Program-made: the position numbers and the translations under genes
Notes under the pieces: model-generated
What the model was told of the DNA's origin: nothing
What the model saw: the letters and a program-made list of their open reading frames with translations, nothing else
Databases searched by the model: none
NCBI GenBank assembly: GCA_021779915.1
Contig: JAJXZR010000047.1
Coordinates: 1-40,652, forward strand
DNA from: a bacterium
Lineage (GTDB): Bacteria > Patescibacteriota > Minisyncoccia > CAIUEV01
Reading direction: 5' to 3'
DNA: 40,652 nucleotides
Part shown: positions 16,793 through 24,796 of the stretch, in pieces
How positions within the stretch are numbered: position 1 is the stretch's first letter
Layout: every line of letters starts with the position of its first letter

Positions 16793-18241
16793 ATGAGTAG
16801 TAAGCCGAACATCATTATTGCTGACACCAACATCCACATTTATGATCCAGAAGCCAGTAGTGTTTTTTTAGAAGGAGGAAAAAATAAGCTTGTCATACCC
16901 TCAATCGTTCTCTATGAACTAGATAAACTCAAACACAAACCGGAAAAGGGGTATGATGCAAGAGAGGCGATTAGAAGAATTGAAAGTATTCTCGACTCAG
17001 AGGATGGTTCTATTGTTATTCAATCTAGGCCAGGAAATAAATATTTTGGGGATCTGGACAAGAATCACCCTGACCATCAAATAATTGCCACCGCTAAATA
17101 TGTTGAAAAAAATAAGAAAGATTTTGGCGATTACGATCAGGTTAAACTAATCTCTAGGGATAGTATGGTAAGGATTCTTGCGAAGAAACACAAAGTCAAT
17201 GTAGAGGATTACCGCAGGAATAAAATAGAAAATCCCAAGCAAAGTCTTCCTCAAAGTATTCATCTTAGCTTCGGTTGGAATGAAACAAAACCGGTAAGAG
17301 AAAAAAGGGACGGATTAGAACGCTATCTCTATCCTTATTTAGAGGAGGAACACGGGAAAATATTGGAAAACGAGGGGGTGGTCTGTTTCGGAAGCAATAA
17401 TGGCGATGGATGGCAAGAAGTTTGTGCGGCGATCAGAAAAGGAGACTCTCTGGTCAGTGTGCCTGAAGAAATTAATGCTTATGGGCTTCGACCTTATTCA
17501 ATGAGTAACGGCAACGGAAATGGCAATGGAAACGGAAATGGAAATGGAAAAGATAAGGCAAACAAGAAGAATTGGGGTCAATACATTGCTTTAGCACAAC
17601 TTCTCGATCCTGCGATCAAACTGGTTTTTTTGCAAGGAGGAGCGGGTACAGGAAAAACTTTGTTGGCGGTTGCTTCTGCTCTTGAACAAAGGCACAAATA
17701 TGGTCAAATTATTATTTCTAGACCTGCCGTGCATTTGGAAGACGAAGACACGCTAGGGTTTTTGCCGGGTAAATTGGACGAAAAACTTTCTCCTTGGATG
17801 TACCCGATTCAGCAAGCGATGTCATTTTTAAAGAGTCCAAAGGGTGATTCAGTTTCTCAGGGTAAGGGATTGGCTAGAAAAAAAGCTGCCAAAGAGAGTC
17901 AGGACATCATTGCAAAGTTGCAATTGGAAAAGAAAATCGAGTTTATGTCTTTGGATTATATCAGGGGAATGAGCTACCATAACACCTTTTTAATTATTGA
18001 TGAAGCACAGAATTTAACCCCCCACCAGGTGAAAACCATTATAACGAGAGCCGGAGAAAGGACAAAACTTGTTTTTACCGGGGACCTTGGTCAAATTGAC
18101 AGAACTAGAAGAATTGATGAGAAATCGAGCGGACTGACTTATGCAATGAACAGAATGGTCGGAAAGCCAATAGTTGCCTCCACCAATTTTAGCGAAACCG
18201 TCAGGTCGGAACTAGCTAAACTAGCCGAAGAACTTTTGTAA
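16793..18241 (+). CDS. phoH: PIN-PhoH fusion ATPase (YlaK-like)
   Basis: A 482-residue protein joining an N-terminal PIN domain (possible RNase; IIIADTNIHIYD with the first acidic residue near residue 11) to a PhoH ATPase/helicase-like domain. The linker at about 239-252 is an (Asn-Gly)n run encoded by AAYGGN repeats. The PhoH part has Walker A GGAGTGKT (282-289), the SRPAVHLEDEDTLGFLPG block and Walker B LIIDEAQNL. PIN-PhoH proteins are thought to act on RNA, and in some systems they pair with small antitoxins; no small partner gene is visible here. The start is set by the strong ribosome binding site. A bidirectional terminator follows. Confidence 0.9.
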   Translation: MSSKPNIIIADTNIHIYDPEASSVFLEGGKNKLVIPSIVLYELDKLKHKPEKGYDAREAIRRIESILDSEDGSIVIQSRPGNKYFGDLDKNHPDHQIIATAKYVEKNKKDFGDYDQVKLISRDSMVRILAKKHKVNVEDYRRNKIENPKQSLPQSIHLSFGWNETKPVREKRDGLERYLYPYLEEEHGKILENEGVVCFGSNNGDGWQEVCAAIRKGDSLVSVPEEINAYGLRPYSMSNGNGNGNGNGNGNGKDKANKKNWGQYIALAQLLDPAIKLVFLQGGAGTGKTLLAVASALEQRHKYGQIIISRPAVHLEDEDTLGFLPGKLDEKLSPWMYPIQQAMSFLKSPKGDSVSQGKGLARKKAAKESQDIIAKLQLEKKIEFMSLDYIRGMSYHNTFLIIDEAQNLTPHQVKTIITRAGERTKLVFTGDLGQIDRTRRIDEKSSGLTYAMNRMVGKPIVASTNFSETVRSELAKLAEELL

Positions 18242-18260
18242 AAAATTACAAAACAACACT

Positions 18261-18291
18261 AAAAAGCGATTCAAACTTGAATCGCTTTTTT
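18261..18291. terminator. Bidirectional Rho-independent terminator
   Basis: AAAAAGCGATTCAA-AC-TTGAATCGCTTTTTT gives a 12-14 bp stem with a 2-4 nt loop, a T-run on the right and an A-run on the left. It sits exactly between the stops of convergent phoH and the prepilin gene and can serve both. Confidence 0.93.
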
Positions 18292-19662
18292 CTATGGAGT
18301 TTTTACTAAAGAAACATTTACTCTGGTTATTCCATTTACCAAGCTGGTACCGGAAGAAGCGGTATAACCAGTTTTTGTGATGCTGTAACTGTAGGTCGTT
18401 CCGGCAGTGATGGTTACGGCTGGGGTGGCAATTTGGGGAAAATAAGCGATTCCGTTGTCGTCGGTGGTTGCGGTTTGGATTACATTGTTGGATTGATCGA
18501 GAATTTGGACGGTAGCTCCGGGTAAAACCGCCGTGGAATCTTGCTCTTTAACGGTAAAAACCAAAAGGTTAGCAGTTTTGTCACCCATTATGACAGTTAC
18601 AGTTTGGTTGCCGTTAGGTGCCAGAGCCCAAGGTAGTGTCGGAGAAGTGGTAATGAGCTCGTAATTGGGGTTAGTAATAGTGAAATAGTAAGGACCTTTT
18701 CCCAAGTCGGATTTTGTCCAGTTTCCGCTAGTATTGGTCGTAAGAACGGCCTGATCATAATAATAAACTTGTTTGGGGCTTGGTTCGACGGTGGTGCCGA
18801 TTACGCGTCCGCCTTTCAAGGCAAAAGGAGTGTTGGGAATTCCATTACCCAAAGTGTCCCGTAAATTGATGGTGAGACTACTTATCATGTCAATAACAAA
18901 AGATTTGCTAGTGATACTGCCTTTGGCAACTGAGAGGTTGACGTCGTTTGGATTAAAGGGAGAAGAAGGATAGGGCGCATAGGTTTGAACGCTCTCGTAG
19001 CCTGACTTCGTGGCAGTTATTTCATAACTGGTGGTGGCCGGTTTTGCTCCTGGTAAAGTTAAGCCTCCATTGGCGTCTGTTTCTGTCGTAAAATCGATTT
19101 GGGGGCTTAAAGCGGTATTTTTGATGTGGACTTCAGCATTAGAAATAGGCAGCCCTTGGCTATTAGAGATGTTAACCATAAGAACTCCCATATTCACTTC
19201 GGTTTCAACTTGAGGAGGGGCAATGATAGTATCCAAAACAACAGTATTTGATTTAAAACCGGAAGGCCAGGAAACTTTGACTTCAATTTGTTTGTAGTTG
19301 CAGGGACTAGTATCAACAGGGGCAAGATTGTTATAGGGATCGTCAATACATTTGACGGTTTTCTTGATTGTGTAAACTCCATGGTCTCGAGTTTCTGTTT
19401 CTGTTGCAAGAAGCGTCCCCGAGGGAATACCACCGGAAATGCCAATATTATCATAAGTCATAGCATGGATGGCTTCAATTTGCTCTTCGGCAATGGAAGT
19501 GCCTTCTGTTATCATTCGATCGTGGTTTGTGACTTTGATACCCAAGGAATAAGTTCCATAAATACCCAAAAACAAAAGAGTGAAAAGAAAAACTCCCACC
19601 AAAAGTTCTACCAAGGTAAACCCCCGTTTACTTTTTTTCTTATTTTGTTTTTTCATTTTCAT
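18292..19662 (-). CDS. Prepilin-like protein with repeated Ig-like/carboxypeptidase-regulatory domains
   Basis: The 456-residue protein begins with a lysine-rich leader and the type IV prepilin site G|FTLVELLVG (Gly14, Phe15, Glu19), followed by a hydrophobic helix. Prepilin peptidase should cut after Gly14. The rest is unusually long for a pilin. After a pseudopilin-like segment come at least three repeats with TDANGGLTLPG, TNTSGNWT and TDDNGIAYFP, the beta-sandwich pattern of carboxypeptidase-regulatory/SpaA-like domains. It is probably a minor pilin displaying adhesive domains, or a tip component. No other pilin-assembly gene is in the window, though comEC, another DNA-uptake gene, is the divergent neighbour. 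Confidence 0.8.
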   Translation of the reverse strand: MKMKKQNKKKSKRGFTLVELLVGVFLFTLLFLGIYGTYSLGIKVTNHDRMITEGTSIAEEQIEAIHAMTYDNIGISGGIPSGTLLATETETRDHGVYTIKKTVKCIDDPYNNLAPVDTSPCNYKQIEVKVSWPSGFKSNTVVLDTIIAPPQVETEVNMGVLMVNISNSQGLPISNAEVHIKNTALSPQIDFTTETDANGGLTLPGAKPATTSYEITATKSGYESVQTYAPYPSSPFNPNDVNLSVAKGSITSKSFVIDMISSLTINLRDTLGNGIPNTPFALKGGRVIGTTVEPSPKQVYYYDQAVLTTNTSGNWTKSDLGKGPYYFTITNPNYELITTSPTLPWALAPNGNQTVTVIMGDKTANLLVFTVKEQDSTAVLPGATVQILDQSNNVIQTATTDDNGIAYFPQIATPAVTITAGTTYSYSITKTGYTASSGTSLVNGITRVNVSLVKTP

Positions 19663-19705
19663 AGTTTTGTTTATTTTAGAAGAGAAAAACGAGATTGGAA
19701 ATTTA

Positions 19706-19812
19706 AGTAGTTGAGAAAGTTAGAAAGTTCAGAAGGTTTAGAAAGTTATCAATTGGAAAATTAAAGACTACTACTTTCTAAACTTTCATAACATTCTAAA
19801 CCTTCTAAACTA
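19706..19812. repeat. AT-rich palindrome, TTTAGAAAG units
   Basis: The left arm is built of TTAGAAAG, TTCAGAAGG and TTTAGAAAG units; the right arm is ACTTTCTAAACTTTCATAAC then CCTTCTAAAC. Arms are imperfect reverse complements over about 40 nt, and unit length is about 9 nt. It lies in the divergent gap between the prepilin gene and comEC. Confidence 0.8.
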
Positions 19813-19899
19813 GTGTTTTTGATTTTCGTTTTATTTTTATTTTAGAAAAAATTTAAGTTTGATGGGCGATAATAGGGGGAATCTTAAAATTCCCTCATC

Positions 19900-22326
19900 G
19901 TGCCAAATTATCCTCAAACAATCAAATTTATCTTTCCCCGCCTTATTCTTATATTTTCTCTCGTCTTAATTACCCGAGCGGTTTTTCTTTTGCCGGGAAT
20001 GATAAATAAGAACTGTCCTCAAGAAAATATTTGTAATCTTGCTGGAGAAAAAGTGGGCGTTTGGGGGAAAGTAGTTTCCATTCAAAGCGAAAGGATGGAA
20101 AAAACCTTGCTGGAAATTGAGACGACTGAAATATCCGAACGAGATATCCAAAAAAGCAAAATAATGGTCGTTCTTCCATATGATAGTTATGATTATTTTT
20201 ATGGAGATACTATTTTTGTTTCAGGCAAAATAAAAATTCCTGACGAGCTGGAAGAAAGCAATTTTTCTTACCCGCTCTATCTTAAAGGAAAAGGTATTTA
20301 TTCTTTACTGACCTATCCGGAAGTTAAAAAACCGGAATTGGGAGAAAAATCTTTAAAACTTGATCTGTACGAAAAAATTTATCGGGAAATTCTTTTTGTG
20401 CGAGAAAAATGTAGAAATTTCATTCAATCCTCACTTAAAGAACCAGATGGATCGATTGTTAGCGCATTTATCATTGGGGATCAAGGAACTATTCCGGAGA
20501 ACATCCGAAATGATTTCGGCAGAATTGGGATTATCCACATTCTTTCTGTCAGTGGTGCGCATGTTACCCTTTTGATTTTTATTCTGGCTTGGATTTCCAA
20601 TCAACTATTTTCCAGAAAAATATTTAAATTGATTCTTACGGTGGTTTTTGTGTCTTTTTATTTGGTTCTTTCGGGGTCTCCCAGTTGTGCCTTACGTTCT
20701 GGCATAATGGGAATATTCGCCTTTTTAGCTATTTATCAGAACCGGTTGGCCAATATAAAAACGATGTTGTGGCTTTCCTGTGCTATTTTGCTTTGGCAAA
20801 ATCCTCTTTTGCTTGTTTCCGACATTGGATTTGAATTGTCTTTTTTAGCGGTTTTTGGGATGACGTATATCTACTTGATTTTTGACAAGCTACTTCTTTG
20901 GGGGAAAGAAGGATTTTTTTGGAAGGTAATTAAAATTGTTGTTCTCTCGATATCGGTGGAAATAGCGGTTTTACCCCTAGTTTTCTATTATTTTGGTTTT
21001 ATTTCTTTGATTTCGCCACTGGCTAACATTTTATTACTCCCCTTATTTTCTTTTCTCATCCCACTAGGCTTTTTAATTGTCATAGTTAAATCCTTGGAAT
21101 GTTTTTTTATTTTTTACGGTGTTATGGAACTTCCCCTCACAATTTTGAGGGAAACAATCGCTCTTAGTACTCATTTTTTAATGTTTTTAGTGGATAAAAG
21201 TGCTTCGATGCTAGCTAAAATACCTCTCGGGTCTTTTGACGGGAAAATCAAGATTGGCTTCATAGTGCTTTATTACAGCTGTTTGTTCCTTATGGTTATT
21301 GTCTATAATTTAGTATACAAAAATCGAATTTTGCTTAAGAAGCTTGACTATTTTTGTACTAAGGAATTTTTGGGCGAAGAAACTGAAAATATTCTAAAAA
21401 AAGAAAAAATTCCTGGATTTTGGCAAAAAGTGGGGGGACGGATTCGTTTACAAAAAAAGATTTTTTCGCAAGCGATTGATTCAAAAGAGGCAAAAATAAA
21501 GGTGTTTTGGCTGATAGTGGCTTGTTTTCTGTGGTTTTTTTCTTTGGTCTATCTTTATTCTTCTAGTCGTCCAGCCAGCGTTGTCGCTCTTGATGTCGGT
21601 CAAGGAGACGCCATTCTTTTTAATTTTCCGGCTTATCACTTTCAGATGCTCGTAGACGGCGGACCGGGGAGAAGGGTTTTGCCACCCCTTGGAGAATTTA
21701 TGCCTTTTTACGATGACAAAATTGAAATGGTATTTTTGTCTCACGAGCATCAAGACCACGTCGAAGGACTTCTCGATGTTTTAGAGCGTTATCAAGTTTC
21801 CTCATTTTTTCTCCCTAAAACTCCCAGTCAAAATTCGAGCGATCTTTACAAGAAATTATGGGAAAAGATTAGAGAAAAAAATATTCCAATTTTAAAAAAG
21901 AAGCAGGGAGATGAAATCAACCTTCAGTTTAATGGCAAGGTGTGTAAAATCAGGTTTTTATCCCCTTTTTACGATTATGGTTTAGAAAAATTAAACAATA
22001 TCAACAATGAAAGCATGGTTCTTGAAATCGATTTTTCAAAAAAGATACTTCTTACTGGAGACGCAGAACAGGGGCTGATGAAGGCGCTACTTTATAAGAG
22101 TAAAGATAGTCTTAAGGCGGATATTCTCAAAGTTTCCCATCATGGCAGTCGAATTTCCGCTTATAACAGTTTTTTGGAGGCAGTGAAACCAAAAACCGCC
22201 CTTATCAGTGTCGGAAAAGACAATCAATTTGGTCATCCATCGAGCTTGACAGTCTCAAGACTGGTTGATTTGGGAGCGAAAGTGAGAAGGACGGATTTAG
22301 AGGGAAGCATAGAAACAAATTTCTAA
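19900..22326 (+). CDS. comEC: ComEC/Rec2 DNA-uptake channel protein
   Basis: An 808-residue inner-membrane protein that passes single-stranded DNA into the cell during transformation. An N-terminal helix is followed by an OB-like DUF4131 region (about 35-140). The multi-helix Competence domain (about 170-470) includes SVSGAHVTLLIF and SGSPSCALRSGIMG. The C-terminal metallo-beta-lactamase domain has LDVGQGDAILF, the metal motif HEHQDH near residue 613-618 and VSHHGS. All three parts are present, so it looks functional. The GTG start at 19900 is chosen because it gives the complete first helix; no well-spaced Shine-Dalgarno sequence is seen. Confidence 0.93.
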   Translation: MPNYPQTIKFIFPRLILIFSLVLITRAVFLLPGMINKNCPQENICNLAGEKVGVWGKVVSIQSERMEKTLLEIETTEISERDIQKSKIMVVLPYDSYDYFYGDTIFVSGKIKIPDELEESNFSYPLYLKGKGIYSLLTYPEVKKPELGEKSLKLDLYEKIYREILFVREKCRNFIQSSLKEPDGSIVSAFIIGDQGTIPENIRNDFGRIGIIHILSVSGAHVTLLIFILAWISNQLFSRKIFKLILTVVFVSFYLVLSGSPSCALRSGIMGIFAFLAIYQNRLANIKTMLWLSCAILLWQNPLLLVSDIGFELSFLAVFGMTYIYLIFDKLLLWGKEGFFWKVIKIVVLSISVEIAVLPLVFYYFGFISLISPLANILLLPLFSFLIPLGFLIVIVKSLECFFIFYGVMELPLTILRETIALSTHFLMFLVDKSASMLAKIPLGSFDGKIKIGFIVLYYSCLFLMVIVYNLVYKNRILLKKLDYFCTKEFLGEETENILKKEKIPGFWQKVGGRIRLQKKIFSQAIDSKEAKIKVFWLIVACFLWFFSLVYLYSSSRPASVVALDVGQGDAILFNFPAYHFQMLVDGGPGRRVLPPLGEFMPFYDDKIEMVFLSHEHQDHVEGLLDVLERYQVSSFFLPKTPSQNSSDLYKKLWEKIREKNIPILKKKQGDEINLQFNGKVCKIRFLSPFYDYGLEKLNNINNESMVLEIDFSKKILLTGDAEQGLMKALLYKSKDSLKADILKVSHHGSRISAYNSFLEAVKPKTALISVGKDNQFGHPSSLTVSRLVDLGAKVRRTDLEGSIETNF

Positions 22327-22420
22327 TTTACCTAATTTCTAAGTTCTAATAAAAATCCCAAACTACAAATTCCCAATTAAAAAATATTTTTTACTTTTTC
22401 TATTTGGATATTAGAAATTT
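22324..22420. repeat. Weak AT-rich palindrome between comEC and dnaA
   Basis: TTCTAATTTACCTAATTTCT on the left and a shorter TATTAGAAATTTTATTTAG on the right. The units resemble the element at 34698-34831, but the right arm is truncated. It fills the convergent gap. Confidence 0.55.
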
Positions 22421-22423
22421 TAT

Positions 22424-23803
22424 TTAGTTTTTCCGGTACAAATAGTCTCTTACTGAATTTACTTCTCGCAGAGCGGATTCATCTCTTCTTATGAGGTCTT
22501 TGATTTTGCTGTAAGAGTGCATGATGGTGGAGTGGTCCTTCTTGAAGACTCCCCCAATGCTGGGATAGGAAAGATTAGCTTCTTTTCGCATAAGATAAAT
22601 AGCCATTTGCCGAGGTTTGACAATCTCGCTTCGACGGCTGTTTCCTAAGAGTTCTTCAGACTTCAAGTGAAAAAACTTGGCAACTTTTTTGATGATGTGA
22701 GTGGGGGTGATAGAACGTTTCTGAGAAGCACTTATTTCTGAGGCGAGGACAGTTTTAGCGGTTTTAACGGAAAAATCATAATCTTGCAACTGGCAGGTAG
22801 CGATGAATTTGTTTAATATACCCTCAAGTTCGCGAATGTTATTCTGTTTATAAGAAGCGATGTATCCGAGAACTTCCTGATCGATTTCTACTCCCTTCTC
22901 CCTAGCCTTGGTGTCGAGGATAGCGATACGGGTTTCGAGGTCAGGTTGGCTGATATCGGCCATCATTCCCCCTTCAAATCTTGAACAAAGACGTTCTTCG
23001 AGGGTAGCAATCTCTCTGGGCAGTCGATCGGAACAAATCACGATTTGTTTTCCCCTTTGGTAAAGAGAATTGAAAGTGTGGAAAAATTCTTCTTGAGTTT
23101 TCTCTTTGCCACCGATAAATTGGATATCGTCTACTAAAAAAACGTCAATATTGCGGTATTTTTCCTTAAATTCCAAAGTTTTCCCCTTGCGGATTGAATC
23201 AACCAATTCTTTGGCGAAATCCTCGGTAGTAATGTATTTAGCCTTTAAATTTTTTTTCTTAGCAATGACCTCGTTGCCGATAGCCTGCAGGAGATGGGTT
23301 TTTCCTAGCCCTACTCCGCCATAAATGAACAGTGGGTTAAATTTTTTCCCTAACTGATCCGCTACCGCTCGAGCTGCCGCTTCAGCCAGGGCATTATTAC
23401 TACCCACAATAAAAGAAAAGAAGGTATAGCGAGGATTTATGCCAGTCGAGTCTTGGGGGGAATAGTGATGAGCCTTTAAACTTTCATCAATCCCATTGAG
23501 AGTTTTTCTTTTGACATTATCCGGTAAAGATTTTCTGCTTTGTTTTTCAGATACGATAACATAATCGACTGACTTTACGTCGGAACAAAAGTTGCGGATA
23601 GAATCGATTATGTGTTTGTTGTATTTTTGTCCCAACCACTGTTTCGAAAAATCACTCGGCACTTTAACGGTCGCTTTTCCATCTTCAATACTCAGAATTT
23701 TGGTGTTGGGAAACCAAGTGGTGAAGCTGGCTCTTCCGACAATCAACTCCATTTCCCCCAATACTGCCTGCCAAATTTTATCCAAGGTAGCTTGCTCGAG
23801 CAT
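22424..23803 (-). CDS. dnaA: Chromosomal replication initiator DnaA
   Basis: The 459-residue protein has all four DnaA domains: N-terminal domain I (about 1-80), a linker, the AAA+ domain and the DNA-binding domain IV. AAA+ motifs are Walker A GGVGLGKT (162-169), Walker B VFLVDDIQF (221-229) and sensor-1 ICSDRLP. Domain IV has the C-terminal signature region with KPRQMAIYLMRKE and FKKDHSTIMHSYSKI, the helix-turn-helix that reads DnaA boxes. dnaN is not adjacent. The upstream region holds stacked palindromic repeats and no cluster of TTATCCACA boxes, so the origin is not evident here. Confidence 0.97.
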   Translation of the reverse strand: MLEQATLDKIWQAVLGEMELIVGRASFTTWFPNTKILSIEDGKATVKVPSDFSKQWLGQKYNKHIIDSIRNFCSDVKSVDYVIVSEKQSRKSLPDNVKRKTLNGIDESLKAHHYSPQDSTGINPRYTFFSFIVGSNNALAEAAARAVADQLGKKFNPLFIYGGVGLGKTHLLQAIGNEVIAKKKNLKAKYITTEDFAKELVDSIRKGKTLEFKEKYRNIDVFLVDDIQFIGGKEKTQEEFFHTFNSLYQRGKQIVICSDRLPREIATLEERLCSRFEGGMMADISQPDLETRIAILDTKAREKGVEIDQEVLGYIASYKQNNIRELEGILNKFIATCQLQDYDFSVKTAKTVLASEISASQKRSITPTHIIKKVAKFFHLKSEELLGNSRRSEIVKPRQMAIYLMRKEANLSYPSIGGVFKKDHSTIMHSYSKIKDLIRRDESALREVNSVRDYLYRKN

Positions 23804-23812
23804 AGTGAATAT

Positions 23813-23890
23813 TAATTTTCAATTTACAATTTTCCCGCCCTAGGCGGGTCGCCTAAGGAGACAATTTTCAAACAATTTTTAATTTATTAA
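23813..23890. repeat. AT-rich arm with 28-nt GC insert
   Basis: Mirror copy of 12735-12800. Compared with the related arm at about 24100-24145, it has an extra GC-rich block (CCCGCCCTAGGCGGG plus TCGCCTAAGGAGA) flanked by CAATTTT on both sides, which looks like a 7-nt target duplication. Confidence 0.8.
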
Positions 23891-23928
23891 TTTCACAATG
23901 TTTTAAATAAATTAAGCCTAGGAGCGTT

Positions 23929-24069
23929 GTGTCATCCCGGGCTTGAACCGGGATCTAGTTAGACTAACAAAATGTTATTTTAACGTGTATCATTAAGAAA
24001 CTGAGTAAATTAACATTTTGTTAGTCGAATGCTACTCTCCTGGATCCCGGGTCAAGCCCGAGATGACAC
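23929..24069. repeat. GTCATCC palindromic element, copy 3
   Basis: GTGTCATCCCGGGCTTGAAC...GGATCTAG and CTGGATCCCGGGTC...GAGATGACAC enclose TTAGACTAACAAAATG and CATTTTGTTAGTC inner arms. The element is itself enclosed by AT-rich arms (23813-23890 and about 24100-24145). The whole 347-bp gap upstream of dnaA is therefore repeat sequence. Confidence 0.92.
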
Positions 24070-24099
24070 GTAGTTTCTAATTTTACTTTTTTTAGATCA

Positions 24100-24145
24100 T
24101 TATTAAATTACAAAATTAAAAATTGTTTGAAAATTGTAAATTAAT
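24100..24145. repeat. AT-rich arm without GC insert
   Basis: AAATTAAAAATTGTTTGAAAATTGTAAATTAA. It matches the reverse complement of 23813-23890 apart from the missing GC block, and so gives the 'empty' state for comparison. Confidence 0.75.
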
Positions 24146-24150
24146 TCTGA

Positions 24151-24681
24151 TTACTTTCTTAGCGATCTCCAGTCCCCATATTTAATCTTCTTAAGTTTGG
24201 CTTCTGATTCTTTGACGACAGTCAACCACCTTCGGTGAACGATGGTTTTTTCCATTTGATCTCCCTTATGGGTGCGTAGTTCAAACTTGAATCTCTTTAA
24301 GCTTTTGCTTACTGAAGCAAGTTTTCTGGTAAGTTCCATTTCTTCTCTCTCTAAAATATCCACCTCCTTTTCTTCTCCTCGAATTTTATTTTCCAATTCT
24401 CGAAGTTCTTGAGTAACCACATCTAGTTCTCTTTTGCCGGTTTCATATTCACTTTCATAATAATGGAGGAGGTTTTCTCTTTTGATTCGATCTTCCCGCC
24501 TTTCCTCATTGGGGTTACCTTGTCCATAGTGTTGTTGTTCACTTTGCCCCTCTGGTCGGTTGCTTACTTGCAGAGGACCGGTTTGTATTAATTTTTTATA
24601 ATCAGTTTCCCGTCTCTCAATCGGTTTGAGATTTTTTTGAGGGTCAAAAAAACCACTCGTGGAACTGTTGGAATCGTCCAT
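24151..24681 (-). CDS. Coiled-coil protein of unknown function
   Basis: A 176-residue, highly charged soluble protein. The first 70 residues are polar and Gln/Asn/Pro-rich, probably disordered. Residues of about 75-150 form a strong coiled coil (LDVVTQELRELENKI). A basic end follows, including a Trp-rich segment (HRRWLTVV, DWRSLRK). There is no signal peptide, membrane helix or recognised domain. It lies on the same strand as dnaA and upstream of it, but separated by 347 bp of palindromic repeats. Confidence 0.6.
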   Translation of the reverse strand: MDDSNSSTSGFFDPQKNLKPIERRETDYKKLIQTGPLQVSNRPEGQSEQQHYGQGNPNEERREDRIKRENLLHYYESEYETGKRELDVVTQELRELENKIRGEEKEVDILEREEMELTRKLASVSKSLKRFKFELRTHKGDQMEKTIVHRRWLTVVKESEAKLKKIKYGDWRSLRK

Positions 24682-24796
24682 TTGTGTGATTAATACTTGT
24701 TTTTTAATCTTTTTACTGTAGTTCCTTTATTTTAATAGCAAACAAAAAACAGAGCAAAGTTTTCCACAGGAGGGAGATAAAATTTAAAAACTCTAT

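Noticed and set aside
23804-24150. Origin of replication next to dnaA.
   Set aside because: No cluster of TTATCCACA boxes; the gap is explained by repeats. Isolated near-matches (such as near 24758 and 32090) are single and partly inside genes.
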